The position numbers were made by a program, and so were the translations under genes. Of a stretch of 51,127 nucleotides of DNA, positions 10,401 through 18,263 are shown piece by piece; positions within the stretch are counted from its first letter, which is position 1, and each line of letters starts with the position of its first letter. The stretch comes from Albibeggiatoa sp964388965 (GTDB lineage: Bacteria; Pseudomonadota; Gammaproteobacteria; Beggiatoales; Beggiatoaceae), in the NCBI GenBank assembly GCA_964388965.1, contig CAYMCP010000013.1, positions 1 to 51,127 of the forward strand, in the 5' to 3' direction. The notes beneath the pieces are model-generated. The model was given only the letters and a program-made list of their open reading frames with translations. It had not been told where the DNA came from and did no database searches.

Positions 10401-10574
10401 GGTGCAGGCTCTGAAAGTCGTATTGTAATTGGTGTTGTTATTTTCTCTGGCGTGACTTTTGCGACTGTATTTACCTTATTTGTCGTACCCGTTGCATATT
10501 GGTTATTAGCAAAACATACAACATCACCAAATGAAATTGCACGGCAATTAGAAACGTTGGCGCGTAATAATTAA
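7479..10574 (+). CDS. RND efflux transporter, HAE1 (AcrB-like) inner-membrane subunit
   Basis: A 1031-aa proton-driven exporter of the resistance-nodulation-division family. It shows the usual duplicated plan: TM1 at the N-terminus (VKRPVFATVVNLLLV), a large periplasmic loop, TM2-6, a second loop and TM8-12. The TM4 aspartate pair of the proton relay is present (GLVVDDAIVVLENI, D401-D402), as is the TM10 lysine (LATKNGILIVEF, K922). AcrB partners normally include a periplasmic adaptor encoded just upstream and an outer-membrane channel; neither is here. Upstream is a spacer with an inverted pair TTGCTA/TAGCAA (7246-7273) that may be an operator. Downstream the gene faces hisZ only 22 bases away. 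Substrate unknown. Confidence 0.93.
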   Translation: MLLSDLSVKRPVFATVVNLLLVTFGILAFSQLPLREYPDVNAPIVSISTDYRGASAAIVETKITQVLEELVSGIEGIKSMSSSSSDGGSRINIEFKLTRDIDAAANDVRERIARALDDLPEEADPPEIYKADSNTDVIMWLNLSSPTLSSLELSDYAERYLQDRFATVDGVARVRIGGGGRYAMRIWLNSLALAARQLTITDIEDALRRENVELPAGRIESKDREFTLRVARGYRNADDFAQLVLKQQPDGTLIRLADVARVELGTDEYRKELRGNGEPMVGIGIIKQSTANTLAVSRAVKREAEKVSQQLPEYIKLHDSYDTSVFVEGAIQEVYRTLFITMILVVVVILVFLGSLRATLVPAVTVPISLISAFIALSMLGFSVNLLTLLALVLAIGLVVDDAIVVLENIYRRIELGEPPLTAAYHGARQVSFAVIVTTLVLIAVFVPIAFLQGNVGRLFAEFALTMAAAVSFSSIVALSLSPMMCSKLFKPNARKSLIHRIIDSFFRYLAIIYQKLLEFVLKVSFLIILLLIGIGFGIYYLFQQLPTEFTPKEDRGAFFIMMTAPEGASFSYTQRYMAEIEKTMLRYVENGEAIRALARVPLSFGNSAVVNSGIGIMVLEDWDKRRPAWAMMSEVMGDMKQLVGVKAFTVMRRGLGQRGIEQPVQFVIGGSSYEELVQWRDIILDKARQNQNLISVDADYKETKPQLMLVIDKNRAADLGVSIQEIGRTLETLLGSRRVTTFLHRGEEYDVMLEGEDQDYRTPADLASIYVRAEKTGILVPLSSLITIHETATSTSLERYNRMRAITISANLAEGYTLGEALSFLENIAKNEIPLAQIDYKGQSADFQDSTRSVNFTFILALLVVFLVLAAQFESFIHPLVIMLTVPLAIFGALLGLNVMGLSINIYSQIGIVMLIGLATKNGILIVEFTNQLRDAGQEFKQALLEASQQRLRPILMTAITTIMGALPLILAHGAGSESRIVIGVVIFSGVTFATVFTLFVVPVAYWLLAKHTTSPNEIARQLETLARNN

Positions 10575-10596
10575 TAATTTGTCTTTTTATCTTATT

Positions 10597-11769
10597 TTAT
10601 GATACTGCCACTATTGTCCACTTGCCATTGATAAATTGAAATTCATGCGTACAACCCATTGCTTTAGCATCGCTTTGTTGATTTGGTAATTCAGTAATTA
10701 CAATTTCTCCGGCAGTACGCAATAACTGAATTTCTTTTTTTAATGCAGGGTCTGTATTTACGGGGACAAAATATTTATTTGTAAGTGGTTGTTCATACTC
10801 TTCTAATCCAACTAAAGTGGATAAATTGGTACTAAAACCAGTTGCAGGACGATCTCGACCAAATGCCTTACCTAAATTATCATAACGCCCACCTTTCGCA
10901 ATTGCATCACCATGTTTAGCGACATAAGCGGCAAACACAATACCAGTATGATAACTGTAACCACGTGCCTCCGCTAAATCAAACGATAAAGATTCATAAG
11001 GTAATTGATCATGCAAGCGTTTTAAATCATCTAATGCAAGATGTACCGCTTTTGGTGCTTTTGCCAATATTTTTTGCGCTTCAGCTAATATGCTATATTC
11101 ACCATTCAACTCAACCAATTCGACTAACATAGTTTGCAAATCAGTTTCTACTTTCCAAGCGGTAAGTAATTGTTTAAGTTCAGCTTGCGCCTTGCGTTTT
11201 ACTGCTTTAGTTAATTGATTTTGTTGTGTTTGATCCAAATTCGCACGAGCACATAAAGATTGATAAATTTGTACATGACCAATATCAATATAAAAATCGC
11301 TAATTTTAATTAAACGCAACGTTTCTAGCATCAAAGATAAAATTTCTACATCACTGGCAATGTCCTTGTAACCATACAATTCCGCGCCAACTTGGATAGG
11401 TGCACGCGAACCTGCAAAACTATTAGGACGTGTATGTAAAACCGCACCGATATAACATAGACGACTTGGTACCTCACGTTTTAAATGATGTGCATCAATA
11501 CGCGCAACTTGGGGTGTGATGTCTGCACGCACTCCCATTAAACGCCCAGTAAGTTGATCGGTTAATTTAAACGTTTGCAAATTTAAATTATGCCCGGTCT
11601 CAACTAGTAATGATTCCACATATTCAATCAACGGTGGAATGACCAATTCATAACCCCAAGTTTCAAAAAAATCTAAAATTCGACGGCGATACTGTTCTAA
11701 TTTAGCAGCATCGTGAGGTAGGATTTCAGTAATTCCGGCCGGAAGTAACCAACGATCTTGATAATTCAT
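10597..11769 (-). CDS. hisZ: ATP phosphoribosyltransferase regulatory subunit
   Basis: A 390-aa paralogue of class II histidyl-tRNA synthetase that acts as regulatory subunit of short-form HisG in histidine biosynthesis, not as a synthetase. It begins NYQDRWLLPAGITEILPHDAAKLE, with motif 2-like regions MGVRADITPQVARI and LCYIGAVLHTRP. The C-terminal HisRS anticodon domain is missing, and the histidine-specific region reads ARGYSYHTGIVF. Its ATG overlaps the stop of the upstream DUF2065 gene as TAATG. The DUF2065-hisZ order is common in gammaproteobacteria, usually after hflK-hflC and before purA, both missing here. HisG itself is elsewhere. Confidence 0.93.
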   Translation of the reverse strand: MNYQDRWLLPAGITEILPHDAAKLEQYRRRILDFFETWGYELVIPPLIEYVESLLVETGHNLNLQTFKLTDQLTGRLMGVRADITPQVARIDAHHLKREVPSRLCYIGAVLHTRPNSFAGSRAPIQVGAELYGYKDIASDVEILSLMLETLRLIKISDFYIDIGHVQIYQSLCARANLDQTQQNQLTKAVKRKAQAELKQLLTAWKVETDLQTMLVELVELNGEYSILAEAQKILAKAPKAVHLALDDLKRLHDQLPYESLSFDLAEARGYSYHTGIVFAAYVAKHGDAIAKGGRYDNLGKAFGRDRPATGFSTNLSTLVGLEEYEQPLTNKYFVPVNTDPALKKEIQLLRTAGEIVITELPNQQSDAKAMGCTHEFQFINGKWTIVAVS

Positions 11770-11969
11770 TAACGCACCAAATATAAAAGCAAAATTCCAA
11801 AAATCATGCTGAGAAAGCCCATAATACGCAGACTACCATCTTCCATATCGCTTACGGAGATGAGTGTTCGCCGCCATGTTTCGGGACTTAGAAAAGGCAT
11901 AATGCCTTCAATGACAAAAACCAGCGCGATAGCTGGCAGTAATACTGACCAAAATTCAGAATGTAACAT
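11769..11969 (-). CDS. DUF2065 (YjeT-like) small membrane protein
   Basis: A 66-aa protein with two hydrophobic helices (about residues 8-25 and 47-65) separated by a short polar loop, PFLSPETWRRTLISVSDMEDGSLR. Length and the FLSPETWR segment fit the DUF2065/YjeT family, small inner-membrane proteins of unknown role usually encoded between hflC and hisZ or purA. It is joined to hisZ by a TAATG overlap. A rightward frame over the same bases is a shadow. Confidence 0.85.
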   Translation of the reverse strand: MLHSEFWSVLLPAIALVFVIEGIMPFLSPETWRRTLISVSDMEDGSLRIMGFLSMIFGILLLYLVR

Positions 11970-12130
11970 TTTCGATTTTTTTAATTCTTTTTGAAAATTA
12001 CGGGTTGCCTAAATTGTAACTACTTGAGAAATAAAATATTTTAAATTTCAACCGTATTTTTAAATATCTTATACAAAACAAGTAGTTATAAAACTTATTT
12101 GCGTCATTGGCGTAACGAAAAAAGCGGGTA

Positions 12131-12661
12131 TTATTTGTGAATATCACCCTCTATATATTCAAAATTTTTCACAAAACGCTGGCTAATTAGGTAATCAAGA
12201 CTAAATTTACCAGCACCACTGAATAATAAAGGTAGAAATAATATCATGTAAATCAAGGGTAATTTAAAATTACCACCACGGCTGTTACAAATATCATAAC
12301 CGTATTTAAACAATTCTGCCAAGCTATCCCACTGCGCAGGTAGATGAACACTTACTACTGCAACAATCGTTAAAATCATCAAAGAAACAGAAAAGAAACG
12401 TGTAGCCAAGCCAATTAATAAAGCAATTGCGCCAACAAGTTCAAACCACGTTGCTATGTGCCAACTTATTTCCACTGGTATGATATTGAATGGATAGGGA
12501 AATTTATCTTGAATATCAATAAACCAGTTATCTCCCATCAGTTTAATATAACCTGATTCCCAAAATTCCCATGCTAATAGGGCACGAATCCCGAATTGCG
12601 GTAAAAACGAGCCAATCCAATTTAACTTATCGGTAATCCAAAAATAGAAAGTAATAAACAT
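12131..12661 (-). CDS. DoxX-family membrane protein
   Basis: A 176-aa integral membrane protein with about four helices. It has the DoxX pattern: an N-terminal helix with IRALLAWEFWESGYIKL, a mid helix WFELVGAIALLIGLATRF, and a C-terminal PLIYMILFLPLLFSGAGKFSLDYLI. The start is placed at the internal ATG (12661) because a GGAGA box (12669-12673) stands seven bases before it; the longer frame to 12703 has no such site. DoxX relatives include the small subunit of archaeal thiosulfate:quinone oxidoreductase and many uncharacterised redox or stress proteins. A sulfur role is tempting here but unproven. It is a single gene, 129 bases after the ATPase subunit D gene. Confidence 0.8.
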   Translation of the reverse strand: MFITFYFWITDKLNWIGSFLPQFGIRALLAWEFWESGYIKLMGDNWFIDIQDKFPYPFNIIPVEISWHIATWFELVGAIALLIGLATRFFSVSLMILTIVAVVSVHLPAQWDSLAELFKYGYDICNSRGGNFKLPLIYMILFLPLLFSGAGKFSLDYLISQRFVKNFEYIEGDIHK

Positions 12662-12789
12662 AAATCTGTCTCCATTAGGATGATTAATTATAACTTTACT
12701 CACTAGAGGTTGAGCTTGCTTCCATACAATGTACCTAAATGGAATTTAAGAGTTAAGGTATTAACATAACCCATGATTAAATCACTTTA

Positions 12790-13410
12790 TTACTCGGCAT
12801 GTTCACGTAATCGCTTAATTTGGAACAAAGTATTACGTTCTTCCTCTTCCAACGTAGATTTAATAAATTGAATCGTGGCACGATAAGATGGAATAATATT
12901 GTATTTTAGTGCATTGACTCGTTTTTGTGTTTTACGCTGTTCTTCCAATAAACGCCATAATGCAGTTTCAGCTTCCCCTAATTTTGCCAAAATCACTACC
13001 ATATCAGCAAAATGTTTGCGTGTTTCGTCAAAACTAGAATCTGTTCCCATTAAGCCTACAGGTTCAAGTGGTTTACGTTCGGCAGTGACCGCAGGATATT
13101 GTACACCAATACTACTACGTGGCAGGATTTGAATCTCCAGAGGTGGCGGTAAGCCTATAGAAACTTGTTTTAAAGTTTGACCGCTCATGCGCATGTGAGT
13201 GATACCAAGCCAATGATAAGCTTGTGTAACTTGTTCTTTCGCCACGCTGCGCAATTCACGATATTGTTTTAAACGCTCATAGACTAAGCGAGTTAATAAC
13301 TCTTTTTTGCGCTCTAGTAAAGTATGACCTTGCTCTAAAAAGGCAACTTTACGTTTAAGAGTCAGCAACGCGCTTTTGGTGGGGGGAATTTTTAGACGTT
13401 TATTAGCCAT
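12790..13410 (-). CDS. V/A-type ATPase subunit D
   Basis: A 206-aa protein matching the central-stalk subunit D of V/A-type rotary ATPases. The N-terminus PTKSALLTLKRKVAFLEQGHTLLERKK has the long basic helix typical of the family, the middle is a less conserved insert, and a C-terminal coiled coil (LEEQRKTQKRVNALKYNIIP) completes the rotor shaft. In a complete system it sits in an operon with the catalytic A and B subunits and the membrane K and I subunits. None of these flank it. It follows the NuoC-like gene by 147 bases on the same strand. Either the ATPase operon is scattered or this is a leftover or a subunit with another partner. Confidence 0.85.
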   Translation of the reverse strand: MANKRLKIPPTKSALLTLKRKVAFLEQGHTLLERKKELLTRLVYERLKQYRELRSVAKEQVTQAYHWLGITHMRMSGQTLKQVSIGLPPPLEIQILPRSSIGVQYPAVTAERKPLEPVGLMGTDSSFDETRKHFADMVVILAKLGEAETALWRLLEEQRKTQKRVNALKYNIIPSYRATIQFIKSTLEEEERNTLFQIKRLREHAE

Positions 13411-13557
13411 AGTTTTAAGCCTGTGGAAAAAAGATCACGCAAGAGTAGGCATATAAAATTTACTTTTATTTATTTTGTAGTCATGAGCGCAAGAACAAAT
13501 TACAAAATCTGTTTTTAGTCACCACGAATAGAGCACGCTTTTTTACAGAGTTAGCGA

Positions 13558-14094
13558 CTATTCTACAATTGCACCGCCTTGCGCTTCGACTTCTCGCAAC
13601 CACTCAGGCGAATAATCTTGCCATTGAAAAGTATCATTTGCATATTGCTCAGTTGCAAACGATTTTAACATAGGTGGCATACCATCCCACTCAGTTAAAA
13701 TAAATTTTTCCATATTAGGTGAACCCTCGAAGAATACGCCAAACATTTCGTGAATATCGCGCTCAAAAAAACCAGCAGGTGTATACATATCGTAAACGGA
13801 AACAAAACGCCCGGGTATTTTTGGAATTTGCACATGCGCTGAAACCAACGTGTGTACCTCGTATGACCATAGGTGATATACCAATTCAAATTTATCCAAT
13901 TCTGGCCAATCAATACACGAAATGGCGGATAAATGTAAATAACCCGCATGACCTTTTAATAATGCAAGTAGCGTCAACAAGGCATCGGGACGTGATTCAA
14001 CTCGTAAACGACGCGGAGCAGTTTGTTTAAATTGCACATCTTGCGGCATTTCATGAAAAACAGCGGCTAAACGTTCTGGTAATTGCTCATTCAT
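13558..14094 (-). CDS. NuoC-like respiratory complex subunit (30-kDa type)
   Basis: A 178-aa protein of the complex I 30-kDa subunit (NuoC) family. The hallmark is FERDIHEMFGVFFEGSPNMEKFILTEW (about residues 109-135), equivalent to EREVYDLFGIxFxGHPDLRRIL in NuoC. The motif after it, DGMPPMLKSF, departs from the usual GHPLRKDYP. Family members form the hydrophilic arm with NuoD and NuoB. The ATG overlaps the NuoB-like stop as ATGA, so the two are coupled. NuoD and the membrane subunits are not here. The divergent tail and the partner's cysteine pattern suggest an Mbx/Mbs or group-4-hydrogenase-like complex rather than canonical complex I. Confidence 0.85.
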   Translation of the reverse strand: MNEQLPERLAAVFHEMPQDVQFKQTAPRRLRVESRPDALLTLLALLKGHAGYLHLSAISCIDWPELDKFELVYHLWSYEVHTLVSAHVQIPKIPGRFVSVYDMYTPAGFFERDIHEMFGVFFEGSPNMEKFILTEWDGMPPMLKSFATEQYANDTFQWQDYSPEWLREVEAQGGAIVE

Positions 14095-14831
14095 TGTCTA
14101 ACCGTCTCCTGTACAATGGATTTTGTAACATATTCAGAGGCAAATTGTGATAATAAATCAGTATGTTGCCCTAACGTTGAAGACTCATCAAATAAGGCAT
14201 AATGTTTAGCTTCTGCAATTACATCAGTCGGTGTATGCCAATTCTCACCGAATAGTGCTTGTTGATGACCCAAATAACTATCATAACTTAAATAATAATT
14301 TTTCCACGCATTAGCTCGATTTTTATCAATATCATTCATTAATTTCAAAAAACCTTGCTGAATTGCTTCAGGACGCGGCATACAACCTGCGATATACAAA
14401 TCCACTGGAATATAATCTTGTAGACGTTTTATTGTTGCATAACTATTCCAATACATCCCGCCATTAATTGTACAAGAACCCATACCAATCACATACTTAG
14501 GACCTTGCATCTGCTCATAACTAAGAATAACTCGCTTTAGGGTTTTAACTGATAAATAGCCAGTAATCAATAAAATATCAGCTTGACGCGGTGTAACCAT
14601 CGGGCTTATGCCTAAACGTTCTGAGTCAAAACGCGAGGTTATTGTTGGTGGCAACTCAATCGCGCCACAACCTGTGCAATAGTGTAAGATGAATAGGGAG
14701 CGGGCGCGACAATGATTTGCAACATTATCAATCACTTGGCGTAATAATGAGCGTTCTTCTTCGTCAACGGTGCGACAGGAAACATCCGTGTTCGGATCAG
14801 AACGGATAGGAATATGAGTTTTAGCATTCAT
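14091..14831 (-). CDS. NuoB-like iron-sulfur subunit with C-x-x-C motif
   Basis: A 246-aa protein of the NuoB / [NiFe]-hydrogenase small-subunit superfamily. The ATG at 14831 is chosen because AGAGA lies seven bases before it; the longer frame begins with a TTG and has no such site. Canonical NuoB binds cluster N2 through adjacent cysteines plus two more. Here the first pair is C52-T-G-C55, followed by C120 (GSCTINGGMYW) and C150 (IAGCMPRPEA). The segments ELPPTITSRFDSERLGI and TPRQADILLITG resemble the Mbx/Mbs branch as I recall it. A roughly 90-residue C-terminal tail extends past the core. Its partner NuoC follows with an ATGA overlap; subunit D of a V-type ATPase lies beyond. Confidence 0.87.
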   Translation of the reverse strand: MNAKTHIPIRSDPNTDVSCRTVDEEERSLLRQVIDNVANHCRARSLFILHYCTGCGAIELPPTITSRFDSERLGISPMVTPRQADILLITGYLSVKTLKRVILSYEQMQGPKYVIGMGSCTINGGMYWNSYATIKRLQDYIPVDLYIAGCMPRPEAIQQGFLKLMNDIDKNRANAWKNYYLSYDSYLGHQQALFGENWHTPTDVIAEAKHYALFDESSTLGQHTDLLSQFASEYVTKSIVQETVRQ

Positions 14832-14929
14832 AAATAATTCTCTAAAATTTTGTATCAGAACCACCAAACATGGCTCAACGTGGATATTGTAACGGAAAAA
14901 TAAGACAGTTTAGCGACATATTATCACAA

Positions 14930-15796
14930 CTAATCTCTATGTATACCAGTACGCGGCGTGTGTATATCGGTTGCTTTGATATAAATTTGTTCTTCACGAG
15001 CAATATAATCAAAATCATAGCTATAATTAGATAAACGTAAACTTTCTTTTGCACCTAAGCATAATATTCCACCAGAAGCGAGACTGTCAAAAAACAACCC
15101 AATCACGCGATTTTGCAGTTCTCTATTAAAATAAATCAATACGTTACGGCATAAAATTAAGTGCATCTCACCAAATACGCCATCTACTGCAAGATTATGA
15201 TCGGAAAACAGAATATTTTCTTTTAGGGAGTTATCCATGACTACATGATCATAGTGTGCAGTATAATAATTTGAAAAAGATTCCTGTCCACCTGATTTTT
15301 GATAATTACTGGTATATTGTTGCAATCTACGGATTGAAAAAATGCCCTCTTTGGCTTGTTTCAATACAACTTCATTCATATCAGTCGCGTAAATTTGAGT
15401 TCTATCATACAAACCTTCTTCTTTGAGCAAGATTGCCATTGAATAAGCCTCTTCACCTGTTGAACAGCCTGCGTGCCAAATTTTAATGTAAGATTGTTCG
15501 CGCAATTTTGGGATCACCAGCTTGCGTAAGGCAAGATAGAAACTCGGATCACGAAACATTTCTGTCACGTTAATAGATAGATCAAGCAGTAAGCGTTCAA
15601 AAAAAGCGACATCGTACAAAACCTTGTGTTGCATCATCGAAATACTAGCAATTGCTTCCTTATTCATACGATGGTGGACACGGCGTTTAATGGACGCTTT
15701 GGCATAATTACGAAAATCGTAACCGTATTTGAGATAAATCGCTTGTAATAATAACTGGATTTCTATATTTTCAATTTCAATTTCATCTTCGACCAT
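14930..15796 (-). CDS. CheR-type chemoreceptor methyltransferase
   Basis: A 288-aa S-adenosylmethionine-dependent methyltransferase that methylates glutamates of chemoreceptors. The CheR N-terminal helical domain includes KASIKRRVHHRM (about residues 32-45). The catalytic domain contains IWHAGCSTGEEAYSMAI, the SAM-binding motif of the family, then YATDMNEVVLKQA and LILCRNVLIYFN. It starts with ATG but has only a weak ribosome-binding site. No cheB, cheA or receptor gene lies beside it, so its pathway is unknown; CheR paralogues also serve surface motility or c-di-GMP circuits. Roughly 195 bases separate it from folD. Confidence 0.93.
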   Translation of the reverse strand: MVEDEIEIENIEIQLLLQAIYLKYGYDFRNYAKASIKRRVHHRMNKEAIASISMMQHKVLYDVAFFERLLLDLSINVTEMFRDPSFYLALRKLVIPKLREQSYIKIWHAGCSTGEEAYSMAILLKEEGLYDRTQIYATDMNEVVLKQAKEGIFSIRRLQQYTSNYQKSGGQESFSNYYTAHYDHVVMDNSLKENILFSDHNLAVDGVFGEMHLILCRNVLIYFNRELQNRVIGLFFDSLASGGILCLGAKESLRLSNYSYDFDYIAREEQIYIKATDIHTPRTGIHRD

Positions 15797-15990
15797 ATAC
15801 TAGCAATGTGTTAGTCAATCAGAATGCACAGGATACAGAAAATGGGCGAAAGATTTAAGCTTTATTTTTTGAAAATTTCACAATTTCGTTTATTTCCATT
15901 AATCCGCTAAATTTTTCGTGACATTTTGCTTTTCAAATCAAAAATTGGCAATTTAAAATCACAAATGTGCGCCTTAAAAAAATTAAACAT

Positions 15991-16854
15991 TTAACAATCA
16001 ATTGTCTGGTTTAATGCTGCGGCTTGCAAAGTATTTTCTAATAAGCTAGCAACAGTCATAGGACCTACACCGCCGGGTACGGGTGTAATCCAGCTAGCTT
16101 GTTGTTTTGCCGTTTTATATTCAACATCACCGACTAATTCACCGGTTTCAAGGCGATTAATGCCAACATCAACCACAATTGCACCTGATTTTATCCATTC
16201 TCCTTTAATCATTTCGGGCTTACCCACTGCTGCAACAACAATATCCGCCGCTTGGATTTTTTGGATCAAATTCTGAGTACGACTATGACAAATTGTCACC
16301 GTACAACGTGCTGCTAACAATTCCAGTGACATAGGACGCCCCACAATATTTGATTGACCGATGATCACAGCATCCAAACCAACCAAATCAATACCTGTTT
16401 TTGTCAACATTGTCATCACACCTTTGGGTGTACAAGGGCGTAAGATGGGCATTCTTAAAGCTAAACGTCCGACATTATAAGGATGAAAACCATCAACATC
16501 TTTTTCTGGTCTAATACGCTCGATGATTTTTTGCGCATCGATGTGGTTGGGCAAGGGCAATTGTACTAAAATGCCATCAATCTGCTCATTTTGATTTAAT
16601 TGGTCTAATAAATTAAGTAATTCCATTTCTGAAGTTTCAGTAGGTAGCTGATATTGATGCGAAATAATACCAACTTCATGACAAGCACGATGCTTATTTT
16701 TTACATATACTTTTGAGGCAGGGTTATCACCCACCAAAACAACAGCTAAACCCGGTGCACATAATCCTGTTGCTAAACATGCATCTACTTGTTGTTTTAT
16801 CGTCTGGCGTAATTCAGCGGCAATTGCTTTACCATCCAAAATTTGCGCTGTCAT
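15991..16854 (-). CDS. folD: bifunctional methylenetetrahydrofolate dehydrogenase/cyclohydrolase
   Basis: A 287-aa enzyme that interconverts 5,10-methylene- and 10-formyl-tetrahydrofolate through NADP-linked oxidation and cyclohydrolysis. Signatures include the catalytic lysine region VYVKNKHRACHEVGI, QLPLPNHI, PCTPKGVMTML, GQSNIVGRPMSLELL and the C-terminal PVPGGVGPMTVASLL. The start at 16854 (TAQILDGKAIA) is chosen because AAGGA lies nine bases before it; the upstream ATG at 16863 abuts the same box and is unusable. It is monocistronic. It links to one-carbon supply together with the GcvT/GcvH system further on. Confidence 0.96.
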   Translation of the reverse strand: MTAQILDGKAIAAELRQTIKQQVDACLATGLCAPGLAVVLVGDNPASKVYVKNKHRACHEVGIISHQYQLPTETSEMELLNLLDQLNQNEQIDGILVQLPLPNHIDAQKIIERIRPEKDVDGFHPYNVGRLALRMPILRPCTPKGVMTMLTKTGIDLVGLDAVIIGQSNIVGRPMSLELLAARCTVTICHSRTQNLIQKIQAADIVVAAVGKPEMIKGEWIKSGAIVVDVGINRLETGELVGDVEYKTAKQQASWITPVPGGVGPMTVASLLENTLQAAALNQTIDC

Positions 16855-17171
16855 GTTTATCATTCCTTAATTTAGACAGTTAAAAAAACATTTTACTGTA
16901 AAACTAGGTTGTTGTGTGTGGATTTCAGTTGCTGCCTTGTGCCACGCGCAAAATAAGTTCTGCACACCTAGCAAAAATTAACATTTTTACTATTCACATT
17001 ACTACAAATAGATTGTGTTTAATCGCTAATATTTTCATGATTTTTGCATAAACAACTCACGAAATATGGTACTTTTTGTTAAAAATCACTCAATTGTTAT
17101 CATTTAACAAGTAATATTTTTATATATCGCAATTTAAACTTAAAAACAAATGTTAATTATTTTTGATAATT
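16855..17171. other. 317-bp AT-rich divergent spacer folD / J-PH gene
   Basis: Spacer between two divergent genes that must hold both promoters. I see no gene. A distant complementary pair CTAGGT / ACCTAG spans it, and the sequence is otherwise AT-rich with no clear -35/-10 pair. Confidence 0.5.
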
Positions 17172-18218
17172 ATGAATAAAAATTATTATGAAATTCTTGA
17201 AGTTACACCACAAGCTAACGCAGAGCAAATTAAATCAGCGGTAGTAGAGCTTGGTAGAAAATATGCGGTTAAATTTCAAACAAGTCCGGCAGCACGTAGT
17301 AAATTTAATGAGATACAACAAGCTTATCGGGTTTTATCACATCCGCAACGTCGTAAATATCATGATGAAAGCCTAGCGGAATTGGAGCGTAAACGCAAAT
17401 CGTTAGAGCAAAGTAAACTCACTGCAAAAATTTTTTTGGATCGTGTTATTACTCAATTTAAACAATTCTTTGAAAGAAAACCAAGAGCAGAAACACAATC
17501 AGATTTAACGCCGCAATCACAGCTTGAAACACAATCAGATTTAACGCCGCAATCACAACTTGAAACATCGTTTATTTTAAAAACAGCTTCGGAAGCACCA
17601 GCAGAAACAAAGACAAATTCAACACGACAACCTAAATCCGATAAAATATTCTTTCTAAATAAACAGGAAATAGCAGCTAAAAAATATCGTTATAATTTAT
17701 TTGAAGATGAAACAATTTTATTTTATTCAACACCTCATATTTTATCATGCTTAGATTTTACTGCATTAATTTTAATGATGTTATCTAGCTATTGGTATTT
17801 TACCAATCCACTACAAGATTATATGCTTATCGTCACATTATGGTTGCCAAGTCAGTTTAGCGAGATTTTACCTGCATTATCATTATGGGATTTAGGTACA
17901 GGCAGCATGTTTGTTATGGGTATGATGATTCAATTAGAGGTACTGATTTACCAACTTTCCAGTGAGTTACTACTAACATCTGAACGTATCATCAGCAAAA
18001 CAGGCGTTTTAAGTCATAAAAAAACTGAAATTCGTTTGAATATGCTAGAAAGTGTCAGTATTGAGCAAAGTTTGCTAGGACGTTTATTTGGCTATGGCAC
18101 AGTCCAAGTAATCGGTGTAGGACAAGGTAAAATCGTATTACGCAACATTAGAAAACCACAGAAAATGAGTCATTTTATTTGGTCTTACATAAAAATACAA
18201 AATTGTTCTTTTCCATGA
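17172..18218 (+). CDS. membrane protein: degenerate J domain fused to bacterial PH domain
   Basis: A 348-aa protein with three parts. Residues 1-65 (NYYEILEVTPQANAEQIKSA ... FNEIQQAYRVLSHPQRRKYHDE) follow a DnaJ J domain, but the loop that should carry HPD reads RKYAVKFQTSPAA, so it is unlikely to stimulate an Hsp70 ATPase. A low-complexity linker follows with a 12-residue unit repeated twice (ETQSDLTPQSQL). After about residue 180 come two hydrophobic helices and a bPH2 (YdbT/PH_2) domain, SELLLTSERIISKTGVLSHKKTEIRL ... GYGTVQVIG. The ATG at 17172 is preferred over a TTG three codons earlier. It probably anchors to the inner membrane. No operon partner; the role is unknown. Confidence 0.75.
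   Translation: MNKNYYEILEVTPQANAEQIKSAVVELGRKYAVKFQTSPAARSKFNEIQQAYRVLSHPQRRKYHDESLAELERKRKSLEQSKLTAKIFLDRVITQFKQFFERKPRAETQSDLTPQSQLETQSDLTPQSQLETSFILKTASEAPAETKTNSTRQPKSDKIFFLNKQEIAAKKYRYNLFEDETILFYSTPHILSCLDFTALILMMLSSYWYFTNPLQDYMLIVTLWLPSQFSEILPALSLWDLGTGSMFVMGMMIQLEVLIYQLSSELLLTSERIISKTGVLSHKKTEIRLNMLESVSIEQSLLGRLFGYGTVQVIGVGQGKIVLRNIRKPQKMSHFIWSYIKIQNCSFP
17490..17561 (+). repeat. 36-bp tandem duplication inside the J-PH gene
   Basis: Two adjacent 36-base units (17490-17525, 17526-17561) encode ETQSDLTPQSQL twice and differ at one third-codon position (CAG versus CAA). A partial third unit (GAAACA) follows. It keeps the frame and looks recent. Confidence 0.9.
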
Positions 18219-18263
18219 TAGAATCATTTTGTAACATTTAGAAATAATACTAGGAATTTTATA

